A DNA stretch of 22,028 nucleotides from contig JBBDSU010000053.1 in assembly GCA_040904825.1 (NCBI GenBank), forward strand, positions 1 to 22,028, read 5' to 3'. This DNA is from JBBDSU01 sp040904825 (lineage in GTDB: Bacteria > Actinomycetota > Nitriliruptoria > Nitriliruptorales > Nitriliruptoraceae). The notes beneath the pieces are model-generated. The model saw nothing but the letters and a program-made list of their open reading frames with translations. It was not told where the DNA came from and ran no database searches. Position 1 is the stretch's first letter, and the number at the start of each line of letters is the position of its first letter. The translations under genes and the position numbers were made by a program. Of the stretch, positions 7,800 through 15,300 are shown in pieces.

Positions 7800-7803
7800 C
7801 AGC

Positions 7804-8190
<387 letters not shown>

Positions 8191-8225
8191 CTTGATGCTT
8201 CCTCTGTGTGTCGCCTACGAGGGTC

Positions 8226-8660
8226 TCAGACGTGGTCAGGGAACGGCTTGGGCTGCTGGGCAGCGTGCGGGTGGTCGGCTCCGGCGTAGACCTTGAGCTT
8301 GGTACCCATCGCGTTGCCAAGTCGATTCTTCGGCAGCATGCCCTTGACCGCTTTCTCGACGACATCCGTCGGACGACGCTCAAGCATCCGGGCGAACGGC
8401 ACCGACTTGATACCGCCTGGGAACCCAGAGTGCGAGTGGTAGAGCTTCTGTTCGCCTTTGGCACCGCTCAGCACGATCTTGTCGGCATTGATGATGACGA
8501 CATGATCACCCATGTCCATGTGCGGCGCGTACGTCGGCTTGTGCTTGCCACGCAGGACCGTGGCAACCCGGGTCGCAAGACGGCCGAGGGTCTGCCCATC
8601 CGCGTCGACAATGAACCACTCCCGAGTGATGTCCTTCGCGCTGGGGCTAAAGGTGCGCAT
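8226..8660 (-). CDS. rplM: 50S ribosomal protein uL13
   Basis: 144 residues, normal length. It shows the opening WFIVDADGQTLGRLAT and the uL13 signature around AVKGMLPKNRLG. uL13 is an early-assembly protein of the large subunit. AAGGA lies about 9 nt before the ATG. Upstream are 173 bp separating it from truA, the likeliest place for a promoter or leader for rplM-rpsI(-glmM). Confidence 0.98.
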   Translation of the reverse strand: MRTFSPSAKDITREWFIVDADGQTLGRLATRVATVLRGKHKPTYAPHMDMGDHVVIINADKIVLSGAKGEQKLYHSHSGFPGGIKSVPFARMLERRPTDVVEKAVKGMLPKNRLGNAMGTKLKVYAGADHPHAAQQPKPFPDHV

Positions 8661-8764
8661 GGATCGTGTTCCTTGAGGCTGATGTGGTCAGGATGGCAGT
8701 CGGCGCTGTCCATGGCAATCGCGAATGGCAACGACCTGGACGGGCGAGGGCCGAACATGCAACG

Positions 8765-8787
8765 CGCGGTCCTCGACAAGGACCGCG
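8765..8787 (-). terminator. 9-bp perfect GC-rich hairpin between truA and rplM (terminator or leader)
   Basis: CGCGGTCCT and AGGACCGCG form a perfect 9-bp stem with a 5-nt loop, 47 bp after the truA stop and 105 bp before the rplM ATG. There is no following T-run on the minus strand, so it would be a non-canonical terminator of the kind often proposed in high-GC bacteria, or a structured rplM leader. The rest of this 173-bp space shows nothing convincing. Confidence 0.4.
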
Positions 8788-8833
8788 TGATCAGCAAGGG
8801 TACCGCGCCAACGACCGCGCGGCCAACCGACCA

Positions 8834-9622
8834 TCAACGTTGAAGTGCGCGGCGCACTTGGCGTGGAGGGGCAGCGGGCCAACGGCGTCCGTACGACACG
8901 TGTTCGAGGGTCAGTCCGTGCGCTGGCGCAACGCGCGCGGCAACGGCTCGGTCCTGAGCGGCGAGCACTTCGCCTACCCAGCAGGCAGGACGGCGGTGCC
9001 GCCCGACGTCGACGAGGCAACCGACGATTGCCCGCACCTGCTGATGGCAGAACGCCGGCGCCTTGAACCGCACGTCCACGCGTCCAGGTGCCACACGTGT
9101 CACCGTCAGCACGTCGATGCGCCGTGTTGTGTGGCGACCGTTGGCTCGACAGAACGACGCAAAGTCGTGCTCTCCCATCAATGCCCGGGCCGCTGCCCTC
9201 ATGGCAGCAATATCGAGCGTTTCGTTGACGCGCCACCGGTCGTGGCGAACGATGGGATCAACCGCAGCCGGGTCATCAACCAGGCGATAGCGGTAGGCCC
9301 GCGAGGTCGCCGAAAAGCGCGCGTGAAACTCAGCGGGTACCGGGCGAACCTCCCAGATCGTGATGGCATCGCCAACCAGCGCATCGAGCCGCAAGCGGGT
9401 TTCGGGTTGAACGTGGGTGTCGCCGGGCAGGTCAACGTGGACGACTTGTGCCAGGGCGTGGACTCCGCGGTCAGTTCGGCCGGCGCACGTCATCGGAACG
9501 TCGGTGCCATACAGACGCGACCACGCGCCCTCAAGGGCGCCCTGCACGGTGATCTGGTCCTGCTGTCGAGCGAACCCTGCGAAGGGTCCGCCGTCATAGG
9601 CAAGATCGATGCGGAGCCGCAC
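8834..9622 (-). CDS. truA: tRNA pseudouridine(38-40) synthase TruA
   Basis: 262 residues of the TruA family, which converts uridines 38-40 of the tRNA anticodon arm to pseudouridine. The catalytic aspartate is D51 in AGRTDRGVHA (47-56). Also present are the N-terminal LAYDGGPFAGFARQ and the C-terminal FCHQQVRAIVGCLVDVG segment. The start is GTG at 9622 with TGGAGG six bases upstream, 39 bp after the rplQ stop. The C-terminal tail is arginine- and proline-rich. Location after rplQ is the standard actinobacterial arrangement. Confidence 0.96.
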   Translation of the reverse strand: MRLRIDLAYDGGPFAGFARQQDQITVQGALEGAWSRLYGTDVPMTCAGRTDRGVHALAQVVHVDLPGDTHVQPETRLRLDALVGDAITIWEVRPVPAEFHARFSATSRAYRYRLVDDPAAVDPIVRHDRWRVNETLDIAAMRAAARALMGEHDFASFCRANGRHTTRRIDVLTVTRVAPGRVDVRFKAPAFCHQQVRAIVGCLVDVGRHRRPACWVGEVLAAQDRAVAARVAPAHGLTLEHVSYGRRWPAAPPRQVRRALQR

Positions 9623-9661
9623 GCTCGGCCTCCAGGTGGCGGCGTCGGACGGCGCGCTGAA

Positions 9662-10240
9662 TCAGACCTTGGTGTCGTCCGTGTCGTCCGTGTCGTCGTC
9701 TTCTTCTTCAGTAGCCGTGGCACGGGCAATGGCGGCGGCGACCTGCTCGTCATCGTCGACATCGATCTCGGGCGTGTCGAGCACCGCAGTGCCCGCTCCC
9801 TCGGCGACGCGACGGCCACGACCGAACAAGCCACGGGAACGTGACGCCTTCGATTCCTCGATCACGTCTTCGCCTGAACCGTCAACACGATCGACAAGCT
9901 CGATGATCGCCATGGGGGCATTGTCGCCCTTGCGCGGACCGAGCTTGAGAATGCGGGTGTAGCCGCCATCGCGCTCAGCAAACTGCGGCGCTACCTCTTC
10001 GAAGAGGTAGGCGACCACGTCACGGTCGCGCAGCACCGCGAGCACCTGGCGACGAGCATGGAGATCCCCACGCTTGGCCTTGGTGATGAGCTTCTCGGCA
10101 TATGGCCGCAGCATCTTCGCCTTGGCATGCGTGGTACGGATGTGGCCATGGCGGAACAGGTCGCTGGCGAGGTTGGCCATCAGATTGCGCTGATGGGCCG
10201 GACCACCACCGAGGCGAGCGCCTCGCTTCGGAGTCGGCAT
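9662..10240 (-). CDS. rplQ: 50S ribosomal protein bL17 with acidic C-terminal extension
   Basis: The first ~118 residues are ordinary bL17 (MPTPKRGARLGGGPAHQRNLMANL, then RDGGYTRILKLGPRKGDNAP). Residues ~119-192 form an extra tail with a basic patch (RSRGLFGRGRR) followed by a very acidic end rich in D, E and T. bL17 is about 120 residues in many bacteria; long tails are common in Actinomycetota. The ATG has AAGGAG 8 nt upstream. It follows rpoA by 58 bp and precedes truA. Confidence 0.97.
   Translation of the reverse strand: MPTPKRGARLGGGPAHQRNLMANLASDLFRHGHIRTTHAKAKMLRPYAEKLITKAKRGDLHARRQVLAVLRDRDVVAYLFEEVAPQFAERDGGYTRILKLGPRKGDNAPMAIIELVDRVDGSGEDVIEESKASRSRGLFGRGRRVAEGAGTAVLDTPEIDVDDDEQVAAAIARATATEEEDDDTDDTDDTKV
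9672..9698. repeat. 9-bp tandem repeat encoding the TDD repeats of the bL17 tail
   Basis: Three 9-bp units (GTGTCGTCC, GTGTCGTCC, GTGTCGTCG) lie head to tail, encoding D-T-D/D-T-D units on the minus strand, followed by a TCT/TTC-rich run encoding glutamates. Unit number could vary in frame between strains without damaging the fold. Confidence 0.85.
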
Positions 10241-10298
10241 GAGTGGGTCTCCTTACAGAACGTCGAACGGGAAGTGACGGATCACTGTGTGAGGGCGG

Positions 10299-11342
10299 TC
10301 ACTCCTTGAGGGCGATTCCCATCTCGGTGAGCTTGTCCTTGACCTCGTCAACCGACTTGGCGCCGAAGTTGCGGATGTCGAGCAGTTCTTGCTCGGTCAT
10401 GTCCCGCAGTTGACCAACGGTCTGCACACCTTCGCGCTTCAGGCAGTTGTACGAGCGGACCGACAGATCGAGATCCTCGATCGGCATGTCGGCGACCGGG
10501 TCTCCGATCGCAGCCAGCGCCTCTTCAGGCGACACGACAATGCCACCAGGGCCGCCCGGTTCGAACTCAGCGAACTGATCGAACAGGGCCCGCAGTGTCT
10601 CACCTGCTGAGGACAGTGCCTGCGCCGGGGTGAGCGACCCGTCAGTCTCCACTTCAAGGATCAATTCGTCGTAGTTCGTCATCTGCTCGACACGGGTCGG
10701 CTCGATCCGATACGCGACGCGACGGATTGGGCTGAACACTGAGTCGATGGCGATCACGCCGATGGGGTCGTTGGAGCGCTTGTTGACCTCGGCGGGTACG
10801 TAGCCACGGCCCCGCTCGACGGTCAGGTACATCTCGAGGTGGCCATTGGCATTGAGGGTCGCGATGTGGAGATCCTCATTGACGACCTCGACCTGTGACG
10901 GAGCGAAGATGTTCTCCGCAGTCAGTACACCAGGGCCATCACCACCGAGGAAGATCTCAACAGGCTCGTCGGAGTCGGACCGAACCACGAGGTCCTTGAT
11001 GTTGAGGATGATGTCAGTGACGTCTTCTTTGACGCCTTCGATCGCAGAGAACTCATGCAGGACCGAACCACCTTCAGGGCCGGCAGCCTGAGCAGACGTG
11101 AACCGGATGCGGGTCACCGCGGCGCCAGGCACCGACGACAGCAAGGTCCGGCGCAGCGAGTTGCCGATGGTGTAGCCGAAGCCGGGTTCAAGCGGCTCGA
11201 TACGGAACCGCGAGCGGGTTGACTCTTCGAGTACTTCCTCGTTCATGCGCGGCCGGTAGGCAACGAACGGCGAACCGGTCGAGGTCTCCACTAGCGAAAG
11301 AACGCCATCGTCGTCATAGAAACCGAAATCGGATTCAGACAT
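10299..11342 (-). CDS. rpoA: RNA polymerase alpha subunit
   Basis: 347 residues. The NTD (residues ~45-265) carries the assembly core RSRFRIEPLEPGFGYTIGNSLRRTLLSS. The CTD (about 285-347) carries LSVRSYNCLKREGV with R296, N299 and C300 matching the DNA- and activator-contacting positions. Two oddities are visible: about 25 extra N-terminal residues before the usual start of the fold, and about 10 extra residues (near 82-92, AQAAGPEGG) where most sequences read IRIDGVLHEF. The ATG at 11342 has AGGAG about 7 nt upstream; a GTG directly before it is less likely. It is preceded by 181 bp containing inverted repeats. Confidence 0.97.
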   Translation of the reverse strand: MSESDFGFYDDDGVLSLVETSTGSPFVAYRPRMNEEVLEESTRSRFRIEPLEPGFGYTIGNSLRRTLLSSVPGAAVTRIRFTSAQAAGPEGGSVLHEFSAIEGVKEDVTDIILNIKDLVVRSDSDEPVEIFLGGDGPGVLTAENIFAPSQVEVVNEDLHIATLNANGHLEMYLTVERGRGYVPAEVNKRSNDPIGVIAIDSVFSPIRRVAYRIEPTRVEQMTNYDELILEVETDGSLTPAQALSSAGETLRALFDQFAEFEPGGPGGIVVSPEEALAAIGDPVADMPIEDLDLSVRSYNCLKREGVQTVGQLRDMTEQELLDIRNFGAKSVDEVKDKLTEMGIALKE

Positions 11343-11362
11343 CACATGCTCCTCTTAAAGTT

Positions 11363-11384
11363 CGGCGGAGGCTGCACTCCGCCG
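11363..11384 (-). promoter_or_regulatory. 8-bp hairpin next to the rpoA ribosome-binding site
   Basis: CGGCGGAG and CTCCGCCG pair perfectly around a 6-nt loop, ending about 7 nt before the AGGAG site of rpoA. A stem this close to the ribosome site could influence initiation or protect an mRNA 5' end. Evidence is symmetry and position only. Confidence 0.4.
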
Positions 11385-11403
11385 CGCGACACCATCGTTC
11401 CCG

Positions 11404-11445
11404 GGGCCATCGGTGGCGCGCTCGTCAACCGCACTCCGATGTCCC
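11404..11445 (-). promoter_or_regulatory. Long-loop inverted repeat in the rpsD-rpoA intergenic region
   Basis: GGGCCATCGG (11404-11413) and CCGATGTCCC (11436-11445) are complementary at 9 of 10 positions with a 22-nt loop that contains TTGACG on the minus strand. With the hairpin at 11363-11384 it makes a two-stem leader-like arrangement. No good -10 box follows the TTGACG, so I do not call a promoter. Confidence 0.3.
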
Positions 11446-11523
11446 GGGTCGGAGGCGGGCCAGGCACTTAGCGTGCGCTGGCGATGGGTCTGGCAGGGAC
11501 AAGCAGGGTTACAAGAAACTGGG

Positions 11524-12129
11524 TTACTTGGAGTACAGCTCGACGATCATCTGCTCGGTGCACGGAGCGTCGATCTGCGATCGCACCGGCTCGTTGAGCA
11601 CGGTGACCTTGAAGGCGTTCTGGTCAGCCTCGAGCCAACCGGGCACATCGCGCGACCCGAAGATCTCAAGTGACCCGATGACGGCCTGCGATTCGCGGGC
11701 ACGCGGCCGGATCTCGATGACGTCGCCGGGCTTGACACGATAGGACGGCACGTTGGTCGCACGACCGTTGACGGTGACGTGCTTGTGGCTCGCCAGCTGG
11801 CGCGATTCAGCACGGGTTCGCCCCCAACCGGCGCGATACAGCACATTGTCAAGCCGCATCTCGAGCAGGACCAGCAGGTTTTCACCCGTCCGGCCGTCCG
11901 TGCGGTTGGCCTCTTCGTAGTAGCGGCGGAACTGCTTTTCCATCACGCCGTAATAGAAGCGAGCCTTCTGCTTCTCACGAAGCTGCAGGAGATACTCGGA
12001 TTCCTTGACACGGCCACGACCGTGCTCGCCCGGCGGATAAGGCCGCTTGGCGAATGCCTTGTCGTTGCCCTTGAGGTCAACGCCGAGTCGACGCGACTTC
12101 TTGGTGATGGGACCGGTGTAACGGGCCAT
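11524..12129 (-). CDS. rpsD: 30S ribosomal protein uS4 (zinc-free form)
   Basis: 201 residues with the S4 core LEMRLDNVLYRAGW and the S4 RNA-binding segment (SHKHVTVNGRATNVPSYRVKPGD). The N-terminus starts MARYTGPITKKSRRLG and lacks the zinc-binding cysteines, so this is the C-minus type. uS4 starts 30S assembly on 16S rRNA and in E. coli represses its own operon. GAGGA precedes the ATG; rpsK ends 18 bp upstream. Its position between rpsK and rpoA fits Mycobacterium-like rather than Streptomyces-like gene order. Confidence 0.98.
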   Translation of the reverse strand: MARYTGPITKKSRRLGVDLKGNDKAFAKRPYPPGEHGRGRVKESEYLLQLREKQKARFYYGVMEKQFRRYYEEANRTDGRTGENLLVLLEMRLDNVLYRAGWGRTRAESRQLASHKHVTVNGRATNVPSYRVKPGDVIEIRPRARESQAVIGSLEIFGSRDVPGWLEADQNAFKVTVLNEPVRSQIDAPCTEQMIVELYSK

Positions 12130-12147
12130 GATGATTCCTCGTTCGCG

Positions 12148-12537
12148 TCAGGTACGGCGGCGCTTGGGGGGCCGGCAACCGTTGTGGGGAACAGGGGTGA
12201 CGTCACGGATCGACATCACCTCAACGCCGGCGGCAGCAAGAGTCCGGATGGCGGTTTCACGGCCAGATCCAGGACCTTTGCACAGCACGTCGACCTTCCG
12301 CACACCATTCTCGATGGCGGCTTTGGTCGCTTGCTCGGCAGCCAGCTGCGCGGCGAACGGAGTCGACTTTCGCGAGCCTTTGAAGCCCGCGCTGCCGCCG
12401 TTGGACCAGGCGATGACGTTGCCCTGCTGGTCGGTAAAGGTGATCGTCGTGTTGTTGAACGACGACTTGATGTGGGCCTGCGCGTGCATGACGTTCTTGC
12501 GTTCGCGCTTGCGGCTCCGTTGCTTGTTCTGCGCCAC
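12148..12537 (-). CDS. rpsK: 30S ribosomal protein uS11
   Basis: 129 residues with the uS11 hallmarks AHIKSSFNNTTITFTDQQGN, WSNGGSAGFKGSRKSTPFAAQ and the C-terminal DVTPVPHNGCRPPKRRR. Forms part of the 30S platform near the Shine-Dalgarno/anti-Shine-Dalgarno helix. The start is GTG at 12537 with GAGGA about 6 nt upstream, 23 bp after the rpsM stop. Confidence 0.98.
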   Translation of the reverse strand: MAQNKQRSRKRERKNVMHAQAHIKSSFNNTTITFTDQQGNVIAWSNGGSAGFKGSRKSTPFAAQLAAEQATKAAIENGVRKVDVLCKGPGSGRETAIRTLAAAGVEVMSIRDVTPVPHNGCRPPKRRRT

Positions 12538-12560
12538 GGCGTTCCTCGCTGGGGTCGAGT

Positions 12561-12944
12561 TCAGGCTTTGCGGGCGGGCTTGCGGATACCACCGACCGTG
12601 CGCTTGGGTCCCTTGCGGGTGCGCGCGTTGGTGTGGGTCCTCTGGCCGCGGACAGGGAGACCGAGACGGTGCCGTACACCTTGGTACGAACCGATCTCGA
12701 TCTTGCGCTTGATGTTGTTAGCCACCTCGCGCCGCAGGTCACCTTCGACCCGGAACTCGTTCTCAATGTGCTGACGGACCCGCTGCACCTCGTCGTCCGT
12801 GAGATCACGGACCCGAGTTTCAGGGCTCACATCAGCGGCGGTCAACGTCTGCTCCGCACGAGTGCGGCCGACGCCATAGATATAGGTGAGCGCGATCACG
12901 ACCCGCTTGTCGCGGGGGATGTCGACGCCTGCAATACGTGCCAT
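12561..12944 (-). CDS. rpsM: 30S ribosomal protein uS13
   Basis: 127 residues starting MARIAGVDIPRDKRV and ending with the basic tail after the signature GLPVRGQRTHTNARTRKG. uS13 sits in the 30S head and contacts 50S and P-site tRNA. GGGAGG lies about 10 nt before the ATG. It follows rpmJ by 16 bp. Confidence 0.98.
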   Translation of the reverse strand: MARIAGVDIPRDKRVVIALTYIYGVGRTRAEQTLTAADVSPETRVRDLTDDEVQRVRQHIENEFRVEGDLRREVANNIKRKIEIGSYQGVRHRLGLPVRGQRTHTNARTRKGPKRTVGGIRKPARKA

Positions 12945-12960
12945 GTCGTGTCGGCCTCCC

Positions 12961-13074
12961 TCAGCCCTGGCGCTGCTTGTGACGGGGGTTTTCGCAGATC
13001 ACGCGCACGCATCCACGGCGACGGATGATCTTGCACTTGTCGCAGATCTTCTTCACGGAAGGATGCACCTTCAT
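12961..13074 (-). CDS. rpmJ: 50S ribosomal protein bL36 (zinc-binding form)
   Basis: A 37-residue protein read directly from the minus strand, beginning MKVHPSVKKIC. C11, C14, C27 and H32 form the zinc ribbon of the C-plus bL36 type. It is between infA and rpsM, its usual place. The start ATG at 13074 has GAGG (in ATCGAGGACACC) 6 nt upstream. Upstream lie 212 bp with several inverted repeats. Confidence 0.97.
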   Translation of the reverse strand: MKVHPSVKKICDKCKIIRRRGCVRVICENPRHKQRQG

Positions 13075-13100
13075 GGTGTCCTCGATCCTTCATACTGGCA

Positions 13101-13140
13101 TCCCGCGTGCTGCGCGGGACGGGCGAACGGCCGGTTCGCC
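13101..13140 (-). promoter_or_regulatory. Two adjacent hairpins upstream of rpmJ (possible alpha-operon leader)
   Basis: TCCCGCG-TGCTG-CGCGGGA (13101-13119, 7-bp stem) and GGCGAAC-GGCCG-GTTCGCC (13122-13140, 7-bp stem) stand side by side, 26 bp before the rpmJ ATG. Neither is followed by a T-run. They could be a structured leader of the rpmJ-rpsM-rpsK-rpsD-rpoA unit; in E. coli uS4 binds the leader of the corresponding operon, but nothing here shows that pseudoknot. Confidence 0.4.
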
Positions 13141-13176
13141 TTGTCGGTCTTTTCAACGACCCGGTGTGGCCGTTGC

Positions 13177-13231
13177 GCCTCGGGGCGGTGCCTCGGGGCG
13201 GGGCCTCACGCCACGTGGTGGGGCGTAGGCC
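13177..13231. repeat. 13-bp tandem repeat and bulged hairpin in the infA-rpmJ intergenic region
   Basis: Two full 13-bp units (GCCTCGGGGCGGT and GCCTCGGGGCGGG) plus a five-base partial unit cover 13177-13207. Overlapping the end is a 10-bp stem with one bulge, GGCCT-C-ACGCC (13202-13212) pairing with GGCGT-AGGCC (13222-13231). No start codon with a ribosome site links these to a coding sequence. Confidence 0.7.
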
Positions 13232-13286
13232 GGACCTCGGACCGCAAGCTGCACGGTCGCGCGATCAATTGTCGCCGAACGACGGT

Positions 13287-13508
13287 TCACTTGTACCGGT
13301 AGGTGATCCGTCCCCGGGTCAAGTCGTAGGGCGAGAGTTCGACGACCACCTTGTCACCCGGCAGGATGCGGATGTAGTGCATCCTCATCTTTCCGCTGAT
13401 GTGGGCGAGCACGTTGTGCCCGTTCTCCAACTCGACGCGGAACTGGGTATTTGGGAGGGCTTCTGTGACTGTGCCCTCCACTTGGATGGCCTCTTCCTTC
13501 TCGCTCAC
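13287..13508 (-). CDS. infA: Translation initiation factor IF-1
   Basis: 73 residues of a single S1/OB-fold domain (EAIQVEGTVTEALPNTQFRVELENG..., ending RGRITYRYK). IF-1 occupies the ribosomal A site during initiation. The GTG at 13508 is chosen because the family begins here and GGAG lies 5 nt upstream; a longer in-frame extension to 13616 has no homology and would be atypical. It is 159 bp after map and 212 bp before rpmJ, so it may have its own promoter. Confidence 0.97.
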   Translation of the reverse strand: MSEKEEAIQVEGTVTEALPNTQFRVELENGHNVLAHISGKMRMHYIRILPGDKVVVELSPYDLTRGRITYRYK

Positions 13509-13650
13509 ACCATCTCCGGGTTGCTCTCGGTCCGTCGCGTCGCAACCAGACGACAGCCGATACAGGCGTGTCGAAGGGGCGTGAACGTGACGAAGCCCCG
13601 CCGCATGGCAGGGCACTCGCTAAGCGTACCCGGCTACCACTGCCGTCGGC

Positions 13651-13665
13651 AACCTGAGCCAGGTT
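13651..13665 (-). terminator. Weak hairpin just after map
   Basis: AACCTG-AGC-CAGGTT is a perfect 6-bp stem two bases beyond the map stop codon. There is no T-run, and the stem is short, so termination efficiency would be low. The remaining map-infA space (to 13508) shows no convincing promoter. Confidence 0.25.
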
Positions 13666-13667
13666 GG

Positions 13668-14447
13668 TCACAGACGGGAAGGCTCGCCGGACCGGGCAGT
13701 CAGTATCCACGGGCCATCAGCAGTCACCGCCACGGTGTGCTCCCAATGTGCCGACCAGGCGCCATCGGTGGTGGCCACCGTCCAACCATCGTCCATCACC
13801 CGGGTGGCAGCGGCGCCAAGGTTGAACATCGGTTCGATAGCAATCACGAGTCCCGCTGGCAGGCGCATGCCGCGTCCCGGCTCGCCGTCGTTGGCAACAG
13901 CCGGATCTTCGTGCAGCGAGCGGCCTACCCCGTGACCTATGTAGTCGGTGACCAGCCCATACCTGTGGCGTCGTGCGCTCGCTCCGATGGCAGCACCGAT
14001 ATCCCCGAGACGCCGTCCTTTGCGGGCTTGGGCGATGCCGGCCCACATGGCCGTACGGGTGGCATCGATGAGCTCGGTGACACCGGCAGGTGCCGCGTGC
14101 GGGTCGCCAACGATGAGCGTGACAGCCGAGTCGGCGTGGAAGCCCTCGACGATGGCCCCACAGTCGATGGAGATCAGATCACCTTCATCGAGCACCACCT
14201 CAGCTGACGGGATGCCGTGGACCACCTGATCGTTGCGTGACGTGCACAGGGTTGCTGGGAATCCCCGGTACCCCTTGAAGGAAGGGGTGGCGCCCGCAGC
14301 GATGATGGTGCGCTCAGCGATGTCGTCCAGATCGCGCGTCGTGGTGCCTGGACGAAGCGCTTCTGCCAGGATCTGGTGGGTCTGCGCGACCACCGCGCCG
14401 GCTCTGGCCATGCTGGCCAGCTCGGCGCCGTCCTTGCGGTGGATCAC
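13668..14447 (-). CDS. map: Type I methionine aminopeptidase
   Basis: 259 residues; removes the initiator methionine from nascent proteins. The five metal ligands of the pita-bread fold are visible: D95 (IDCG), D106 (HADSA), H172 (IGHGVG), E205 (IEPM) and E236 (WEHT). H78 in VVHGIP is the substrate-contacting His. No N-terminal zinc-finger extension is present. The start is GTG at 14447, sharing GTGA with the adk stop (4-bp overlap), with no clear ribosome site, so translational coupling is likely. Confidence 0.97.
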   Translation of the reverse strand: MIHRKDGAELASMARAGAVVAQTHQILAEALRPGTTTRDLDDIAERTIIAAGATPSFKGYRGFPATLCTSRNDQVVHGIPSAEVVLDEGDLISIDCGAIVEGFHADSAVTLIVGDPHAAPAGVTELIDATRTAMWAGIAQARKGRRLGDIGAAIGASARRHRYGLVTDYIGHGVGRSLHEDPAVANDGEPGRGMRLPAGLVIAIEPMFNLGAAATRVMDDGWTVATTDGAWSAHWEHTVAVTADGPWILTARSGEPSRL

Positions 14448-15103
14448 GTCAGCGAGCCGTACTCCGACAGCACCTGGCGAGCGCGTTGGTGGACTTCGTC
14501 GACGGGGCCGACCGCCTCGATATCACGCAGCAAGCCACGCTCCCAATAGAACTCTTCGAGTGGCTCAGTCTGGGAACGGTAGACCTCCAACCGATTGAGG
14601 ACGACATCCTCGGTGTCATCATCCCGCTGAACCAGTTGCCCGTCACAGTCGTCGCAGCGCCCCTCTGTCGTTGGAGGGTCAAAGGTGACGTGGAAGATGC
14701 GTCCACAGCCATCGCAGGTCCGGCGTCCAGTGAGGCGCTCAAGCACTTCGTCAGCTGGCACAGCCAAACGAAGGACGACGTCAAGCGGCGTGGTGCGCTC
14801 AATCAGCAGCTTCTCCAGCGCTTCTGCCTGCGGGACGGTGCGTGGAAACCCGTCGAACAGGAAGCCTTTCGCGGCATCGGACTCACCGAGGCGAGTGCCG
14901 ATCATGCCGATGATGACATCATCAGGAACAAGGTCACCCGCGTCCATGTAGCGCTTGGCGGCATCGCCCAGTTCGGTGCCTTCGCGCACGTTCGCGCGCA
15001 AGATGTCGCCCGTCGAGATGTGCGGAATACCGGCTGCCGCTGCAATACGGACAGCCTGAGTGCCTTTGCCGGCTCCTGGAGGTCCGAGAAGGATGATGCG
15101 CAC
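14444..15103 (-). CDS. adk: Adenylate kinase, long form with zinc LID
   Basis: 219 residues; catalyses AMP + ATP to 2 ADP. The P-loop GPPGAGKGT is at 7-15, DGFPRT at 84-89. The long LID domain carries C130, C133, C150 and C153, a four-cysteine zinc site that is typical of many Gram-positive enzymes; many Actinomycetota have the short LID instead, so this is mildly notable. The start is GTG at 15103 with AAGGA 8 nt upstream. It follows secY by 55 bp once the artificial gap is removed. Confidence 0.97.
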   Translation of the reverse strand: MRIILLGPPGAGKGTQAVRIAAAAGIPHISTGDILRANVREGTELGDAAKRYMDAGDLVPDDVIIGMIGTRLGESDAAKGFLFDGFPRTVPQAEALEKLLIERTTPLDVVLRLAVPADEVLERLTGRRTCDGCGRIFHVTFDPPTTEGRCDDCDGQLVQRDDDTEDVVLNRLEVYRSQTEPLEEFYWERGLLRDIEAVGPVDEVHQRARQVLSEYGSLT

Positions 15104-15145
15104 GATCGTCGTCCTTGGTCGTGGTCCGGGTGCTGGGTGCCAGGC

Positions 15146-15200
15146 GCTGAGCGCAAGGTCAGCGCAGGAAGCCCTCGTAGTTGCGTTGCATCAGCTGGCT
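15146..15200. repeat. First copy of a 55-bp duplication flanking an assembly gap
   Basis: Identical over 55 bp to 15301-15355 and contains the last 14 codons and stop of secY. Copies touching both edges of a 100-N run are what unmerged contig ends with a 55-base overlap look like. It is not a biological repeat. Confidence 0.95.
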
Positions 15201-15300
15201 NNNNNNNNNNNNNNNNNNNNNNNNNNNNNNNNNNNNNNNNNNNNNNNNNNNNNNNNNNNNNNNNNNNNNNNNNNNNNNNNNNNNNNNNNNNNNNNNNNNN
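15201..15300. other. Assembly gap (100 N), probably zero real length
   Basis: Exactly 100 N between the two identical 55-bp contig ends. Removing the Ns and one copy restores secY followed by adk at a normal 55-bp spacing. Confidence 0.97.

Noticed and set aside
8666..9844. 392-codon plus-strand open frame across rplM-truA-rplQ
   Set aside because: Crosses several certain minus-strand genes; composition and lack of motifs fit a high-GC shadow frame.
13509..13600. Possible infA promoter TTCACG-N17-TATCGG
   Set aside because: Spacing is right but both boxes match poorly; such matches are common by chance.
13509..13616. 36-codon upstream extension of infA
   Set aside because: IF-1 has a standard start at the GTG at 13508 with a ribosome site; the extension has no family match.
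13107..14207. 366-codon plus-strand open frame over infA and map
   Set aside because: Antisense to infA and map, no recognisable domain.
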